NCBI RefSeq assembly: GCF_000337495.1
Contig: NZ_AOIS01000067.1
Location: forward strand, 211,466-275,465
Reading direction: 5' to 3'
From: Haloterrigena salina JCM 13891
Lineage (GTDB): Archaea > Halobacteriota > Halobacteria > Halobacteriales > Natrialbaceae
Length of the DNA: 64,000 nt
Of the stretch, positions 27,604-36,424 are shown piece after piece. The position numbers and the translations under genes are program-made. The notes beneath the pieces are model-generated. The model did no database searches and was not told where the DNA came from. It worked only from the letters and a program-made list of their open reading frames with translations. Each line of letters opens with the position of its first letter. The stretch's first letter is position 1.

Positions 27604-28410
27604 ATGGTTGACGCGACCGTCGACGTGATCCACCGGGGTGGTCTCGAGTGCGACCAGAACTACATGATCGAGGGCCAGACCCTCGGAACTCGCGACGAGC
27701 CGAATCCGGACCTCGATTACGAGGAGATCCCGGTCTGGAACCTCGTCATCGACCACCCCGAGGCGACGATCCTCTGGGACACGGGCTCTCACCACGAGGC
27801 CCTCGAGGGCCACTGGCCGGAGGCGCTCTCGCAGGCGTTCTACCCGCACGACGCCCACGAGCATCGGCTCGACGACGACCTCGAGGCAGCGGGGTACCGC
27901 CTCGACGACATCGATGCGGTGTTCCAGACGCACCTGCACCTCGACCACGCCGGCGGACTCGAGTTCTTCGACGGAACGGACGTCCCGATCTACGTCCACG
28001 AACGAGAACTCAAGTTCGCCTACTACAGCGCGAAGACCGACAAGGGCAGCGGCGCGTACGTCCTCGAGGACTTCGATCACGACCTGAACTGGGAGGTCGT
28101 CCACCGCGACCGCGAGGTGCATTTCACGGACGTCGAGTTCGTCCGGTTCCCCGGCCACACGCCCGGGTTGACGGGCACGGTGATCCACCTCGACGACGAC
28201 GGGACACTCGTCTTCACCGGCGATCAGGTCTATCAGGCGCCGAACTACGAGGCGGAGGAACCGCTCGGCGCGAGCCTGCTCTGGGGGAAAACCGAGTGGT
28301 TCGACAGCCTCCAGCGGATCAAGGAACTCGAGCGCCGCCACGACGCCGAGGTCGTCTACGGCCACGACACCGAGCAGTTCTCCGAGATCGAAGACGGGTG
28401 GGGGAACTGA
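27604..28410 (+). CDS. N-acyl-homoserine-lactonase-family metallo-hydrolase
   Basis: A 268-residue MBL-fold lactonase. The metal site is QTHLHLDHAGG (HxHxDH), with further His in FPGHTPGLTG and Asp in FTGDQVY. Length and motif layout match AHL lactonase or BlcC (AttM) gamma-butyrolactonase. Its stop overlaps the start of the iron alcohol dehydrogenase (ATGA), so the two are translationally coupled. A lactonase followed by an oxidase of the hydroxy acid is the order of gamma-butyrolactone breakdown. Substrate is inferred; quorum quenching is the alternative. Confidence 0.85.
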   Translation: MVDATVDVIHRGGLECDQNYMIEGQTLGTRDEPNPDLDYEEIPVWNLVIDHPEATILWDTGSHHEALEGHWPEALSQAFYPHDAHEHRLDDDLEAAGYRLDDIDAVFQTHLHLDHAGGLEFFDGTDVPIYVHERELKFAYYSAKTDKGSGAYVLEDFDHDLNWEVVHRDREVHFTDVEFVRFPGHTPGLTGTVIHLDDDGTLVFTGDQVYQAPNYEAEEPLGASLLWGKTEWFDSLQRIKELERRHDAEVVYGHDTEQFSEIEDGWGN

Positions 28411-29732
28411 TGTCGGGCTACGACCGCTCCGTGTCGGCGCCAGAGCACGACCTCGGGCCGGAGACGGTCTGGCACCTCCAGATGCCCCAGATCCGGTTCG
28501 GCCGCAACGCGGTCGAAGAGTTGGGCTTTCAGCTCGCCGATCTGGGTGTCGACGCCGCGGACGACCCGCACGGTCTCGTCGTCACCGACGAGACGCTCGC
28601 GGACATCGGCCACGTCGACCGCGTCACGGACCACCTCGAGGACGCAGGCTACGACGTCACCGTCTGGGATGGCGCCGAACGCGAGCCGTCGATCGAGAAC
28701 GTCGACCGCTGCATCGAGTTCGTCCGCGCGAACGAGGGCGAGGCGGGCTACGACTTCTACGTCGGCTTCGGCGGCGGCAGTTGCATCGACGTCGCGAAGG
28801 CCACCCGCGCGGTGATCGCCAACGGCGGGCAGGTACTCGACTACATCGCGGAGCCGACCGGCGCGGGCGAGTCGCTCACCGAGTCGGGCCCGCCGCTGGT
28901 ACTCATGCCGACGACTGCCGGGACCGGCGCCGAGATTTCGCCGGTCGCCATCCTCTCGGTCGAGGAGCAGGATATCAAGGAGGGGATCTCGAGCAACCAC
29001 ATCCGTGCCGACGCGGCCGTACTCGATCCGACGTTCACGACGACGCTCCCGCCCGAGACGACGGGGAAGACGGCGATGGACGCGCTCGGCCACGCCATCG
29101 AGGGGTACACGACCCATCCGTTCGACGGCCTCCTGCGGGCGTCGGATCCGGAGACCCGACCCGTCTACGCCGGTCGGACGGAACTCACCGAGATGTTCTC
29201 CGAGAAGGCCATTCAGTTGCTCTCGAGCAACGTCCGGACCGCGGTCCACAACGGCGACGACCTCGAGGCGCGGGCGGCGATGCTCAAGGGCGCCCTCTTC
29301 GGCGCCATCGCCGGGCTCACGGCGGGCGCGAGCCTCTGTCACGCGATGGCCTACCCCGTCGGGAACCGGTATCACACCTACCACGGCGAGACGATCGCGG
29401 TCCTCACGCCCGCGAGCACGCTGGGGTACAACGTCGCTAGCGACCCCGAGCGGTTCGTTCGCGTCGCGGAGATGCTGGGCGCCGACACCGACGGGCTCGG
29501 GACTCGGGAAGCCGCCGACCGCGCTCGAGCGGAGTACGTCCGCCTCCAGCGGGACCTGAACGTGGTCCCCAGCGGACTGAACGAACTCGCCGGCGTCACC
29601 GAGGAGGACGTCGACTGGCTCGCGAGCCAGACCGTCGAGACCCAGCAGCGGCTGCTGCGCTGTAACCCGCGACCGGTGACGGAAGCCGACGCGGCGGAAA
29701 TTTTCCGGGACGCACTGTACAACTGGGAGTAG
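28410..29732 (+). CDS. Iron-containing alcohol dehydrogenase, hydroxyacid-oxoacid-transhydrogenase-like
   Basis: A 440-residue group III Fe-ADH. Nucleotide-binding FYVGFGGGSCIDVAKATRAV and PTTAGTGAEISPVAIL are present. Metal-ligand regions are MDALGHAIEGYTTHPFD and SLCHAMAYPVGNRYHTYHGE. The length and the R/Y-rich insert resemble ADHFE1-type enzymes, which move hydride from 4-hydroxybutyrate to 2-oxoglutarate. It overlaps the lactonase stop by one base. Together they would turn a gamma-lactone into a semialdehyde. Substrate not proven. Confidence 0.87.
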   Translation: MSGYDRSVSAPEHDLGPETVWHLQMPQIRFGRNAVEELGFQLADLGVDAADDPHGLVVTDETLADIGHVDRVTDHLEDAGYDVTVWDGAEREPSIENVDRCIEFVRANEGEAGYDFYVGFGGGSCIDVAKATRAVIANGGQVLDYIAEPTGAGESLTESGPPLVLMPTTAGTGAEISPVAILSVEEQDIKEGISSNHIRADAAVLDPTFTTTLPPETTGKTAMDALGHAIEGYTTHPFDGLLRASDPETRPVYAGRTELTEMFSEKAIQLLSSNVRTAVHNGDDLEARAAMLKGALFGAIAGLTAGASLCHAMAYPVGNRYHTYHGETIAVLTPASTLGYNVASDPERFVRVAEMLGADTDGLGTREAADRARAEYVRLQRDLNVVPSGLNELAGVTEEDVDWLASQTVETQQRLLRCNPRPVTEADAAEIFRDALYNWE

Positions 29733-29756
29733 AGCCGTGTCGGCCGGCCGGAAACG

Positions 29757-30602
29757 TCAGTCCGCACTCGAGTCCGCGTCCCGTGCGGCCACGAGGTCCC
29801 CGACGCGCTCGCTCGAGACGGGGTTGGTCGTCTCGGCGCCCTCCTTCAACGCCGTGCCGACGATGACGCCGTCGGCGCCGGCCGCGAAGCAGTCGGCGAC
29901 GGTGTCGGTCGTGACGCCGCTGCCGACGAAGACGGGCGGTTCGGAGTCGTCACTGCACCGCTCGGACAGCGCGTCGGCGACCCGCTCGACCGCCTCGAGT
30001 GCGGTCTCGGCGCCCGTACCGGGCCCGGAGACGATCACGCCGTCAGCCCGGCCGCGCTCGACCGCCTCGAGGGCGGCTCGATCGATCGATCGGTCGCCGA
30101 CCGGCGTCGCATGTTTGACGTGGACGTCCGCGAGGATGGCCACGTCGGCGTCGATCCGGTCGCGAAGCCGGAGCGTCTCGTGGGCCCGTCCCTCGAGGAC
30201 GCCCTGATCGGTCGCAGCGGTGCCGACGTGGACGTTGACGCGGACGAAGTCGGCGTCGACGGCCGCGGCGACCGAGAGGGCGGCGTCGGCGTCGTTACGC
30301 AGGACGTTGATCCCGACCGGGACGTCTACGGCGTCGGTTACTTCGGTCGCGACGGCGGTCATCTCGGCGACGGTGTGTTTCGGGACGTCGTCGGGGTGAA
30401 AGGGCGCGTCGCCGAAGTTCTCGAGGACGAGTCCGTCGATCCCGCCGGCCTCGAGGCGACGGGCGTCCTCGAGGGCGCGCGTGCGGACGGCGTCGCGGTC
30501 GCCGTCGCACGCTGGCGTGCCGGGCAGGGGTGGAAGGTGGACCATCCCGATGACGGGTCGATCGGCGTCGAAGCGCGTTCGGAGCGGCGTAACCGTGGGC
30601 AT
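29757..30602 (-). CDS. BtpA/SgcQ-family TIM-barrel protein
   Basis: A 281-residue protein. The minus-strand TTTATC element at about 30626-30632 and the family start MPTVTPLRTRF indicate ATG 30602. The family signature is VIGMVHLPPLPGTPA, with GIDGLVLENFGDAPF, VGINVLRNDADAALSVA and DFVRVNVHVGTAATDQGVLEGRA, then ADVHVKHATPVGD and a phosphate-binding end GVTTDTVADCFAAGADGVIVGTALK. BtpA affects photosystem I in cyanobacteria; SgcQ is of unclear sugar-phosphate function. It follows bluB on the same strand by 77 bp. Confidence 0.9.
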   Translation of the reverse strand: MPTVTPLRTRFDADRPVIGMVHLPPLPGTPACDGDRDAVRTRALEDARRLEAGGIDGLVLENFGDAPFHPDDVPKHTVAEMTAVATEVTDAVDVPVGINVLRNDADAALSVAAAVDADFVRVNVHVGTAATDQGVLEGRAHETLRLRDRIDADVAILADVHVKHATPVGDRSIDRAALEAVERGRADGVIVSGPGTGAETALEAVERVADALSERCSDDSEPPVFVGSGVTTDTVADCFAAGADGVIVGTALKEGAETTNPVSSERVGDLVAARDADSSAD

Positions 30603-30679
30603 AGCGGCGCTGGCACCGCCAGCGAGATAAATCATCGCGGACATCGTCAGCGCGAGCGGAGTCGGCCGCTGACGGAGGG

Positions 30680-31375
30680 TCAGTCGCTCGTCCTCGAGTG
30701 CGACTGCGGTGGCGTCTCCGGAGTTTTGTCGGGATTCCACCGACCCTCGTGTATCAGCTCGTCGCCGTCGATGCGCTCGCGCCAGCCCTCGCGTTGCAGA
30801 ACCGGTTGTTGCGGAAATCCGTCTTCGGGGTAGCCGACACAGAGGTACGCGACCGGACGGATGTGCGGCGGAACGTCCAGTACGTCGCGGAGTTCGTGGG
30901 GGTAGAGAAAGGACACCCATCCGACGCCGACGCCTTCGGCGCGAGCGGCGAGCCAGAGGTTCTGGACGGCCAGACACGTCGAATACACGTCCATCTCCTG
31001 CATCGTGTTGCGACCGAGGACGTGGGGCGCGTCGCGGGTCGGGTCACAGGTAACGCAGATATTCACCGGCGCGTCGGTGATCCCCTCGAGCTTCAGCCGA
31101 CCGAAGTCCGACTTCCGCGGTTCCCGATACCCTTCGCGCGCGGCGGCGATCGCCCGTTCGGCGATCGATGCGATTTCGGCCTTCGTGCCGTCGTCTCGAA
31201 CGACGACGAAGTCCCAGGGCTGCGAGAAGCCGACGCTGGGTGCGTGGTGTGCAGCGTCCAGCAACCGCGATAACACCGCATCGGGAATCGGCTCCTCGCT
31301 GAAGCGTCTGATATCTCGGCGCGCGTAGATGGCTTTGTAAATCGCCTCTCGCTCGCTCGAACTGAATTCAACCAT
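30680..31375 (-). CDS. bluB: 5,6-dimethylbenzimidazole synthase BluB
   Basis: A 231-residue nitroreductase-fold flavoenzyme. Typical BluB features are IYARRDIRRFSEEPIPD, the SVGFSQPWDFVVV and NTMQEMDVYSTCLAVQNLWLAA segments, and EGVGVGWVSFLY. BluB splits reduced FMN with O2 to make the lower ligand of cobalamin. Its presence means this archaeon can make DMB-type B12. No other cobalamin gene is in the window. CGATATACAAG before the start is the likely promoter. Confidence 0.93.
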   Translation of the reverse strand: MVEFSSSEREAIYKAIYARRDIRRFSEEPIPDAVLSRLLDAAHHAPSVGFSQPWDFVVVRDDGTKAEIASIAERAIAAAREGYREPRKSDFGRLKLEGITDAPVNICVTCDPTRDAPHVLGRNTMQEMDVYSTCLAVQNLWLAARAEGVGVGWVSFLYPHELRDVLDVPPHIRPVAYLCVGYPEDGFPQQPVLQREGWRERIDGDELIHEGRWNPDKTPETPPQSHSRTSD

Positions 31376-31509
31376 AGTCGCGGTAGTAAAGATGTACTTG
31401 TATATCGGTTTTGGGTGTGGGAGCGCGGCGAGCGCAGCGGGCCGGTCGCTTTCCTCCCGCCGAATCGAGTGGCAGAGGGCTTAACTGGGCGACCGGGCTC
31501 TCTTCGAGC

Positions 31510-32253
31510 ATGCAGATCGAGGGAACCGCACTCGTCACCGGCGGCTCTGGCGCGGTGGGACACGCGATCGCGGCGGAACTGGCTCGCGCGGGCGCCGATG
31601 TCGCGGTCGGCTACCACACCGACGAGGCCGGTGCGGAGCGGACCGCCGACGTCGTCGAGTCCAGCGGGCGAACGGCGACGGTCGTCGGCGGAGACGTCGC
31701 CGATATCGACGACGCGAGGGCGCTGGTCGACGGCGCCGCCGAACTGGGTCCGCTGTCGACGGTCGTCAACGCCGCCGGCGTCGTCGCCCCGGGGCCGGCC
31801 GAGTCCGCGCCGTCGCGAGTCGGCGATGTCCTCTCGACCAACCTCGAGGGGGCGATCAACGTCGCGGCGGCCGCGGTCGATCCGCTTCGCGAGACCGAGG
31901 GGGCGATCGTCAACGTCGGCAGCGTCGCGGCCGAACTCGGAACGGTCGACGTCACGTACGCGGCCTCGAAAGGGGGCCTCGTGGGAGCCACGCGAGCGCT
32001 GGCCCGCGAACTCGGGCCCGACGGGATCCGCGTGTCGGCGGTCGCGCCCGGCCCCGTCGACACGCCGATGAACGACGAGATCACCGAATCGTTCGAGGAG
32101 CGGCGCTTCCGGGGCCATCACACCGTCGACACGCTCCTCGATCGCTACGAGGCGACGCCGGCGGAGGTCGCCACGGCGGTCCGGTTCCTCGCGGCCCACG
32201 AGTTCGTGACGGGAGAGGTGCTCCGCGTCGACGGCGGCATGTCGATCGACTGA
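31510..32253 (+). CDS. Short-chain dehydrogenase/reductase (FabG-like)
   Basis: A 247-residue classical SDR. The NAD(P)-binding TGGSGAVG is at residues 10-17, NAAG at 87-90 and the catalytic triad Ser138, Tyr150 and Lys154 (YAASK), with a conserved PGPVDTPM block after it. It converges on the LuxC-like gene with only 15 bp between the stops. It could reduce the aldehyde or ketone made by that cluster, but strand and separate promoter leave this open. The ATG at 31510 opens the Rossmann strand IEGTALVTG directly. Confidence 0.9.
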   Translation: MQIEGTALVTGGSGAVGHAIAAELARAGADVAVGYHTDEAGAERTADVVESSGRTATVVGGDVADIDDARALVDGAAELGPLSTVVNAAGVVAPGPAESAPSRVGDVLSTNLEGAINVAAAAVDPLRETEGAIVNVGSVAAELGTVDVTYAASKGGLVGATRALARELGPDGIRVSAVAPGPVDTPMNDEITESFEERRFRGHHTVDTLLDRYEATPAEVATAVRFLAAHEFVTGEVLRVDGGMSID

Positions 32254-32268
32254 GCGGTGCCGGCGGCG

Positions 32269-33645
32269 CTACGCCGGATCGTAGGTGGTCGTCTCGTAGA
32301 GGAACGACGCGAGGTACGTCTCGTGGGTCTCCCGGAGGTCGACGCTCGCGGGATAGCCGCCGCCGTAGACCTTTCTGAACGCGGGCGAACGAACCAGCCG
32401 TCGCTCGAGGTCGTCGTCGCCGATCGCGACCGCGAGGTAGGCGCCCTCGAGGCAGTCCGGAAGCGCCGACCGCGCGCGTTCGGTCACGCCGACGAACGGG
32501 AACGGGAACTCGGGCACGAGTTCGTCGGTTCGGAGGACTGTCGGTAGCAGTCGGGCGGCGCCGTCTCGCTCGACGAGGCGCGTCTCGCGGTCGGCCGCGG
32601 TGACGTCACTTCCGTCGATGGCCGCGATCGCGTCGTCGATTCTGACGGCCGCCTCGCGATCGACGAACGCGGGAACGTCGGTGCGCTCGTCGTGAAGCGG
32701 GCCCGCGTCGGCACCGGCCAGCCGATCCGCCACTCCCTCGGCGAGGGCGTCGGGATCGCAGTCCCCGGTCGCGACGATCCGGGTGAGGTTGAAGCAGGCC
32801 CGTCCGCCGGCGCGGCGGACGCCGCGGGCCAGCGTGTCCAGTTCCCGATCCGTCGGGTCGCGGCCGAGGACCGCGACGCTCTCCCCGGGTCCGTAGGTCT
32901 CGACGGCGTGATCGTCGCGAAACGGCGCGACCGCCTCCGCGCCGCCGAACGCGAGGGCGTGGTCGGCCTCCCGGCAGATCGTCTCGCCGACGGCCCGATC
33001 CCCCGGCAGGACGTGGACCGCCGACGGCGGGATCCCGGCGGCGAGCAGCGCTCGAGCCAGCCGGATCGCGGTGAACGGCTCCCGGTCCGAGGGGCGGAGG
33101 ACGATCGGAATCCGCATCCCGATCGCCAGCGCCGGCCACGCGTAGACGGTGGGGTCGTTGGCCGGCATCGACGCGCCGAGGACCCGCACTCGAGGGGTGA
33201 ACGCGAGTCCCACGGTCGTCTCCCGCGTGTAGGTCGGGTCGTCGTAGACGTCGAGCTCGCCGGTCGGCGACTGCGCCCGGAGCGACTCGGCGGCGTGTCG
33301 GAGCCCGACGGCGAGCCAGTGGGCGCTGGTTCGGACCCAGCCGGCCGGCAGCCCAGTCGCCTCGGTGACGCGTCGGCGGTACGTCTCGAACGGCTCGAGC
33401 GGATCGGCGCCGGCTGACGGAGCGCCCTCACCGAGGAACAGCGCGCCCGCGGTCGCGAGGCGATCGAGCAGTTCCGCGATCGGGACGTCAGCGAGTGCGT
33501 CGAACCCCTCCTCTCGAGCGGTCGAGAGCGCGTCGCGGACGCGGACGGTCGGCGCTCGCGCCGCCTCGGCGACGGGACCGTCGATCCCCTCGACCGTCGT
33601 CGACCGGACCGTCTCCCGCTCGCCGTCGGAGACGACCGGGAGCAC
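32269..33645 (-). CDS. LuxC-like acyl-CoA/acyl-protein reductase (aldehyde dehydrogenase fold)
   Basis: A 458-residue protein. The GTG at 33645 begins one base after the LuxE-like stop, so 33675 (inside that gene) is not needed. Features of the LuxC and aldehyde-dehydrogenase fold: GASMPANDPTVYAWPALA, IPIVLRPSDREPFTA, LPGDRAVG and the catalytic-Cys region GGRACFNLTRI. The family reduces an acyl thioester, made by LuxE, to an aldehyde with NADPH. LuxD, the acyl transferase, is absent. Substrate unknown. Confidence 0.8.
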   Translation of the reverse strand: MLPVVSDGERETVRSTTVEGIDGPVAEAARAPTVRVRDALSTAREEGFDALADVPIAELLDRLATAGALFLGEGAPSAGADPLEPFETYRRRVTEATGLPAGWVRTSAHWLAVGLRHAAESLRAQSPTGELDVYDDPTYTRETTVGLAFTPRVRVLGASMPANDPTVYAWPALAIGMRIPIVLRPSDREPFTAIRLARALLAAGIPPSAVHVLPGDRAVGETICREADHALAFGGAEAVAPFRDDHAVETYGPGESVAVLGRDPTDRELDTLARGVRRAGGRACFNLTRIVATGDCDPDALAEGVADRLAGADAGPLHDERTDVPAFVDREAAVRIDDAIAAIDGSDVTAADRETRLVERDGAARLLPTVLRTDELVPEFPFPFVGVTERARSALPDCLEGAYLAVAIGDDDLERRLVRSPAFRKVYGGGYPASVDLRETHETYLASFLYETTTYDPA

Positions 33646-33646
33646 G

Positions 33647-34732
33647 TCAGTACACCCCTTCGACGGCGTCCTCACTCGCCCGGTCGCTCGTGCCCGGCGT
33701 GCGGACCCAGTCCCACGGCAGGTCGCCCGCCCCTTCGATCCGGATCGCCGCGTCGCGCTCCGGCAGCAGCGGGAGGAAGAACTCCTCCGTCAGGACGGTG
33801 AGTCGCACCGTTCCCCGCTCGCCGTAGGGGACGACCTCGCCGTCGTCGTCGACGATTTCCGGGACGAAATACGGGTAGCAGGGGACGTAATCGAGGTGGT
33901 ACGCCCGCTCGGACGGCGACCGGAGCGACGGCGGCGCTTCCGGGGCGACGCCCATCAGCGTGTTGCCGTACTCCCCGGCGAGGGCGACGTCCGCGTACCA
34001 CTCCTCGCGGAAGACGCGGTGGGTGTCCCGGTCGAGCGCGGTGCCGCCGTGGACGATCCCCTCGATCGAGGAGTCGGCGACGAGGTCTCGAACACGTGGC
34101 CGCTCGAGCAGGCGCGCCGTCGTGAACAACACCGCGATCGGCTGACTCTCGAGGACGCGCTCGGCTTGCTCGAGGAGGTGGTCGACGTACTCGTCGAACT
34201 CGCGGTCGTCGGGTCGCTCGGAGAGGCGCTTGGCCCACCGGGGGTCCATCGTCACGTGGTACGGCAGCGCGTCCCACTCGTGGGCGAGGTGCTGGACGAA
34301 CGTGCCGGCGTTGTTCGCGCCGCCCGGCGGAGCCAGTCCGAGGACGTTTCCGGTCGGGAACTCCCACTCCGCCAGCAGTCGGGCCGTCCAGCGGGCCTGT
34401 TCGCGCCAGTACTCGCGCATGACGACTCGCTTCGGCGCGCCGGTCGTCCCGCCGGTCTCGTAGACGCGCCGATCGCCGTCGAGCGACTGCGGCGCGAACT
34501 CCGCGGCGGAGAGCGTTCGGAGGACGTCCTGGTCGAACGGGTCGAAGACGTCCCGGAGGTCCGCGAACGAGTCGACTCGCTCGCGAACGTCGATCCCGCG
34601 GTCGTCCTGCCACTCGAGCCAGTAGGGGGTGCCGCCGTCGGGATCGAAGTGGGTCGCGACCACGGTTTCGACCCACTCGTCGAGCGTGGCGTCGGTCGGT
34701 GCGTGCGGGTTCGTGTACGTCGTCTCCATCAT
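33647..34732 (-). CDS. LuxE-like acyl-protein synthetase (AMP-binding family)
   Basis: A 361-residue ATP-dependent acid-activating protein. The phosphate-binding loop is YETGGTTGAPKRVV. It also has VLGLAPPGGANNAGTFVQHLAH, LFTTARLLERP and GIVHGGTALDRDT, and AGEYGNTLMGVAPE, which are LuxE/acyl-protein-synthetase-like rather than full-length acyl-CoA synthetase. It is short, lacking the large C-terminal cap domain of most ANL enzymes. It is tightly linked to the LuxC-like gene and lies 40 bp after the symporter. LuxE and LuxC together reduce carboxylic acids to aldehydes. Confidence 0.8.
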   Translation of the reverse strand: MMETTYTNPHAPTDATLDEWVETVVATHFDPDGGTPYWLEWQDDRGIDVRERVDSFADLRDVFDPFDQDVLRTLSAAEFAPQSLDGDRRVYETGGTTGAPKRVVMREYWREQARWTARLLAEWEFPTGNVLGLAPPGGANNAGTFVQHLAHEWDALPYHVTMDPRWAKRLSERPDDREFDEYVDHLLEQAERVLESQPIAVLFTTARLLERPRVRDLVADSSIEGIVHGGTALDRDTHRVFREEWYADVALAGEYGNTLMGVAPEAPPSLRSPSERAYHLDYVPCYPYFVPEIVDDDGEVVPYGERGTVRLTVLTEEFFLPLLPERDAAIRIEGAGDLPWDWVRTPGTSDRASEDAVEGVY

Positions 34733-34772
34733 GATGGTGAGTGTGATCGTCTGTTCGTGACGTGGGGTGGAA

Positions 34773-36212
34773 TCAGGACCTGTTCGCCTCTACGAGCGCG
34801 GTCGTCTTCGACTGCCCCGAAAGCAGCGATCCGACGGCAAGGGCGCCGCAGGCGACGAGCAGCGCGGGGACGAACGGGAGGAACGCGAACGACGGCGCGG
34901 GGCCGAACTCCGCCGCGACGAAGTACGCCTGACCGCAACACACCGACGCCAGCGCGCCCCACGCGGAGGCCCGCCGCCAGTACAGCGCGCCGAGGAACGC
35001 CGGGAGCAACAGCGCGTTCCCCTGGATGAAGTAGACCGCGAGGTCGATGATCGTCCCCTGCTGGACGAGCGCGATCGCAAGCCCGAAGCCTAACAGGACG
35101 ACCGCGGTCAGCCGGCCGACCCACGTCTCCCTGCCGCTGCTCGCGTCCGGGTTCAGGTGAGCGCGATACAGGTCCCGGGAGACGATCGACGACAGCGTGA
35201 GCACGAGGCTGTCGGCCGTGCTCATCATCGCCGCGAGCGCGCCGCCCATGACGACGCCGAAGATCCACGGCGGCGCGTGCGCCGACAGCAGCGCCGGCAG
35301 GATCGCGTCCGGGTCCTCGAGGCCGGGCATCGTCGCGGCGCCCCACACGCCGAGGAGGACGGGGACGAGTGCCGCGACGACGACCATCACGGGCCACCAG
35401 ACGAGCAGCGACCGGAACGCGCGCTCGTCCTCCGCGGCGAGGAACCGCTGGAACATCTGCGGGTAGGCGATCATCGCCATCGCGTTCATCAACAGGAACG
35501 AGAGCCACACGCCGGGGGTGAAGAAGCCGAGTTCGCCCGCCGGCGTCAGCAGCTCGGTCTCGCTGGCCAGCTCCGCCGTCACCGCGGCGGGCTCGAGCGC
35601 GGGGAGCAGGTAACCGATCGCGCCGCCGAGGAGGACGACGACCGCGATACCCTGCAGGACGTCGGACCAGGCGACGCTCCGAAGGCCGCCGAGCGTGAGG
35701 TAGATCCCGGTGACGACGGTGAGCAAGACCGCGCCCTGCGTGAACGTGATCGCGCCGTCGGTGATGGACTCGAACAGCAGGCCGCCGCCAATCGCCTGGA
35801 TCGCGAGGTACGGAATCGCCCAGACGAACTGCGCGACGAGGACCGCCAGCTTCACCGCGTCGCTGTCGTAGGCCGCGCCGATCAGTTCCGTCGGCGTGAG
35901 AAAGCCCCGATCGCGGCCGACCCGCCACACCCGGAGGCCGATCAGCGCGAGCGGGATCCCGGCGACCGCCTCGACGCCGAGGAGCGCGAACCACCCCATC
36001 CCGTGCTGGTATCCCCAGCCGGCGCTCCCGAGGAAGATGAAGGCGCTCATCAGCGTCGCGAACATCGTCAGCGGAAAGACGACCCGTCCGAGGGTTCCCC
36101 CCGCGAGGAAGTACTCGGCCGGCGTCGTCCCCGTCCGGACGTATCCGTACCAGCCGATCATCAGCGTCGCGACCAGATAGAGGCCGACGATGGCGAGGAC
36201 CGTTCCGTTCAT
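34773..36212 (-). CDS. Sodium:solute symporter (SSS/SLC5 family)
   Basis: A 479-residue transporter with about 13 TM helices. SSS hallmarks are YVRTGTTPAEYFLAGGTLGRVVFPLTMFATLMSAF near the N-terminus, the central VWAIPYLAIQAIGGGLLFE, and GGALAAMMSTADSLVLTLSSIVSRDLY, the classic sodium-site region. It begins four bases inside the preceding small gene (ATGA overlap) and is followed by the LuxE-like gene, so it probably imports that pathway's carboxylate substrate. Specificity cannot be read from sequence. Confidence 0.92.
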   Translation of the reverse strand: MNGTVLAIVGLYLVATLMIGWYGYVRTGTTPAEYFLAGGTLGRVVFPLTMFATLMSAFIFLGSAGWGYQHGMGWFALLGVEAVAGIPLALIGLRVWRVGRDRGFLTPTELIGAAYDSDAVKLAVLVAQFVWAIPYLAIQAIGGGLLFESITDGAITFTQGAVLLTVVTGIYLTLGGLRSVAWSDVLQGIAVVVLLGGAIGYLLPALEPAAVTAELASETELLTPAGELGFFTPGVWLSFLLMNAMAMIAYPQMFQRFLAAEDERAFRSLLVWWPVMVVVAALVPVLLGVWGAATMPGLEDPDAILPALLSAHAPPWIFGVVMGGALAAMMSTADSLVLTLSSIVSRDLYRAHLNPDASSGRETWVGRLTAVVLLGFGLAIALVQQGTIIDLAVYFIQGNALLLPAFLGALYWRRASAWGALASVCCGQAYFVAAEFGPAPSFAFLPFVPALLVACGALAVGSLLSGQSKTTALVEANRS

Positions 36213-36424
36213 CGTCCCTCACTCGGCCAGCCGTAGCCGATCCCCGCGATCGCGGCGACGACGACGGTCGCGAGCATCGCGAGCAGCGCCACCGTCGACC
36301 AGAGCGGAAACACGCCGACGATCGGTTCGACGGGCGCGTACACCGACGCGGCCATCACCGCAAACAGTCCGCCGAAGACGATCCAGAGACCGCGCTCGAG
36401 GCGGCCGTCAGCCGAAGTTCTCAT
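36209..36424 (-). CDS. Small two-TM subunit preceding the symporter (DUF3311-like)
   Basis: A 71-residue protein starting MRTSADGRLERGLW. Two hydrophobic helices (WIVFGGLFAVMAASVYA and STVALLAMLATVVVAAIAGI) flank EPIVGVFPLWS. Many SSS symporters are coded next to such small membrane partners. Its TGA overlaps the symporter ATG. GGTTATACAAT near 36433-36442 on the minus strand is a promoter candidate, though close to the ATG. The family name is a guess. Confidence 0.75.
   Translation of the reverse strand: MRTSADGRLERGLWIVFGGLFAVMAASVYAPVEPIVGVFPLWSTVALLAMLATVVVAAIAGIGYGWPSEGR

Noticed and set aside
32269-34732. Bioluminescence operon (lux).
   Set aside because: Only LuxC-like and LuxE-like genes occur, without luxA, luxB or luxD, and the neighbours are a transporter and an SDR.
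33365-35029. Open frame of 554 codons on the plus strand.
   Set aside because: Antisense to the LuxC-like, LuxE-like and symporter genes; no domain pattern.
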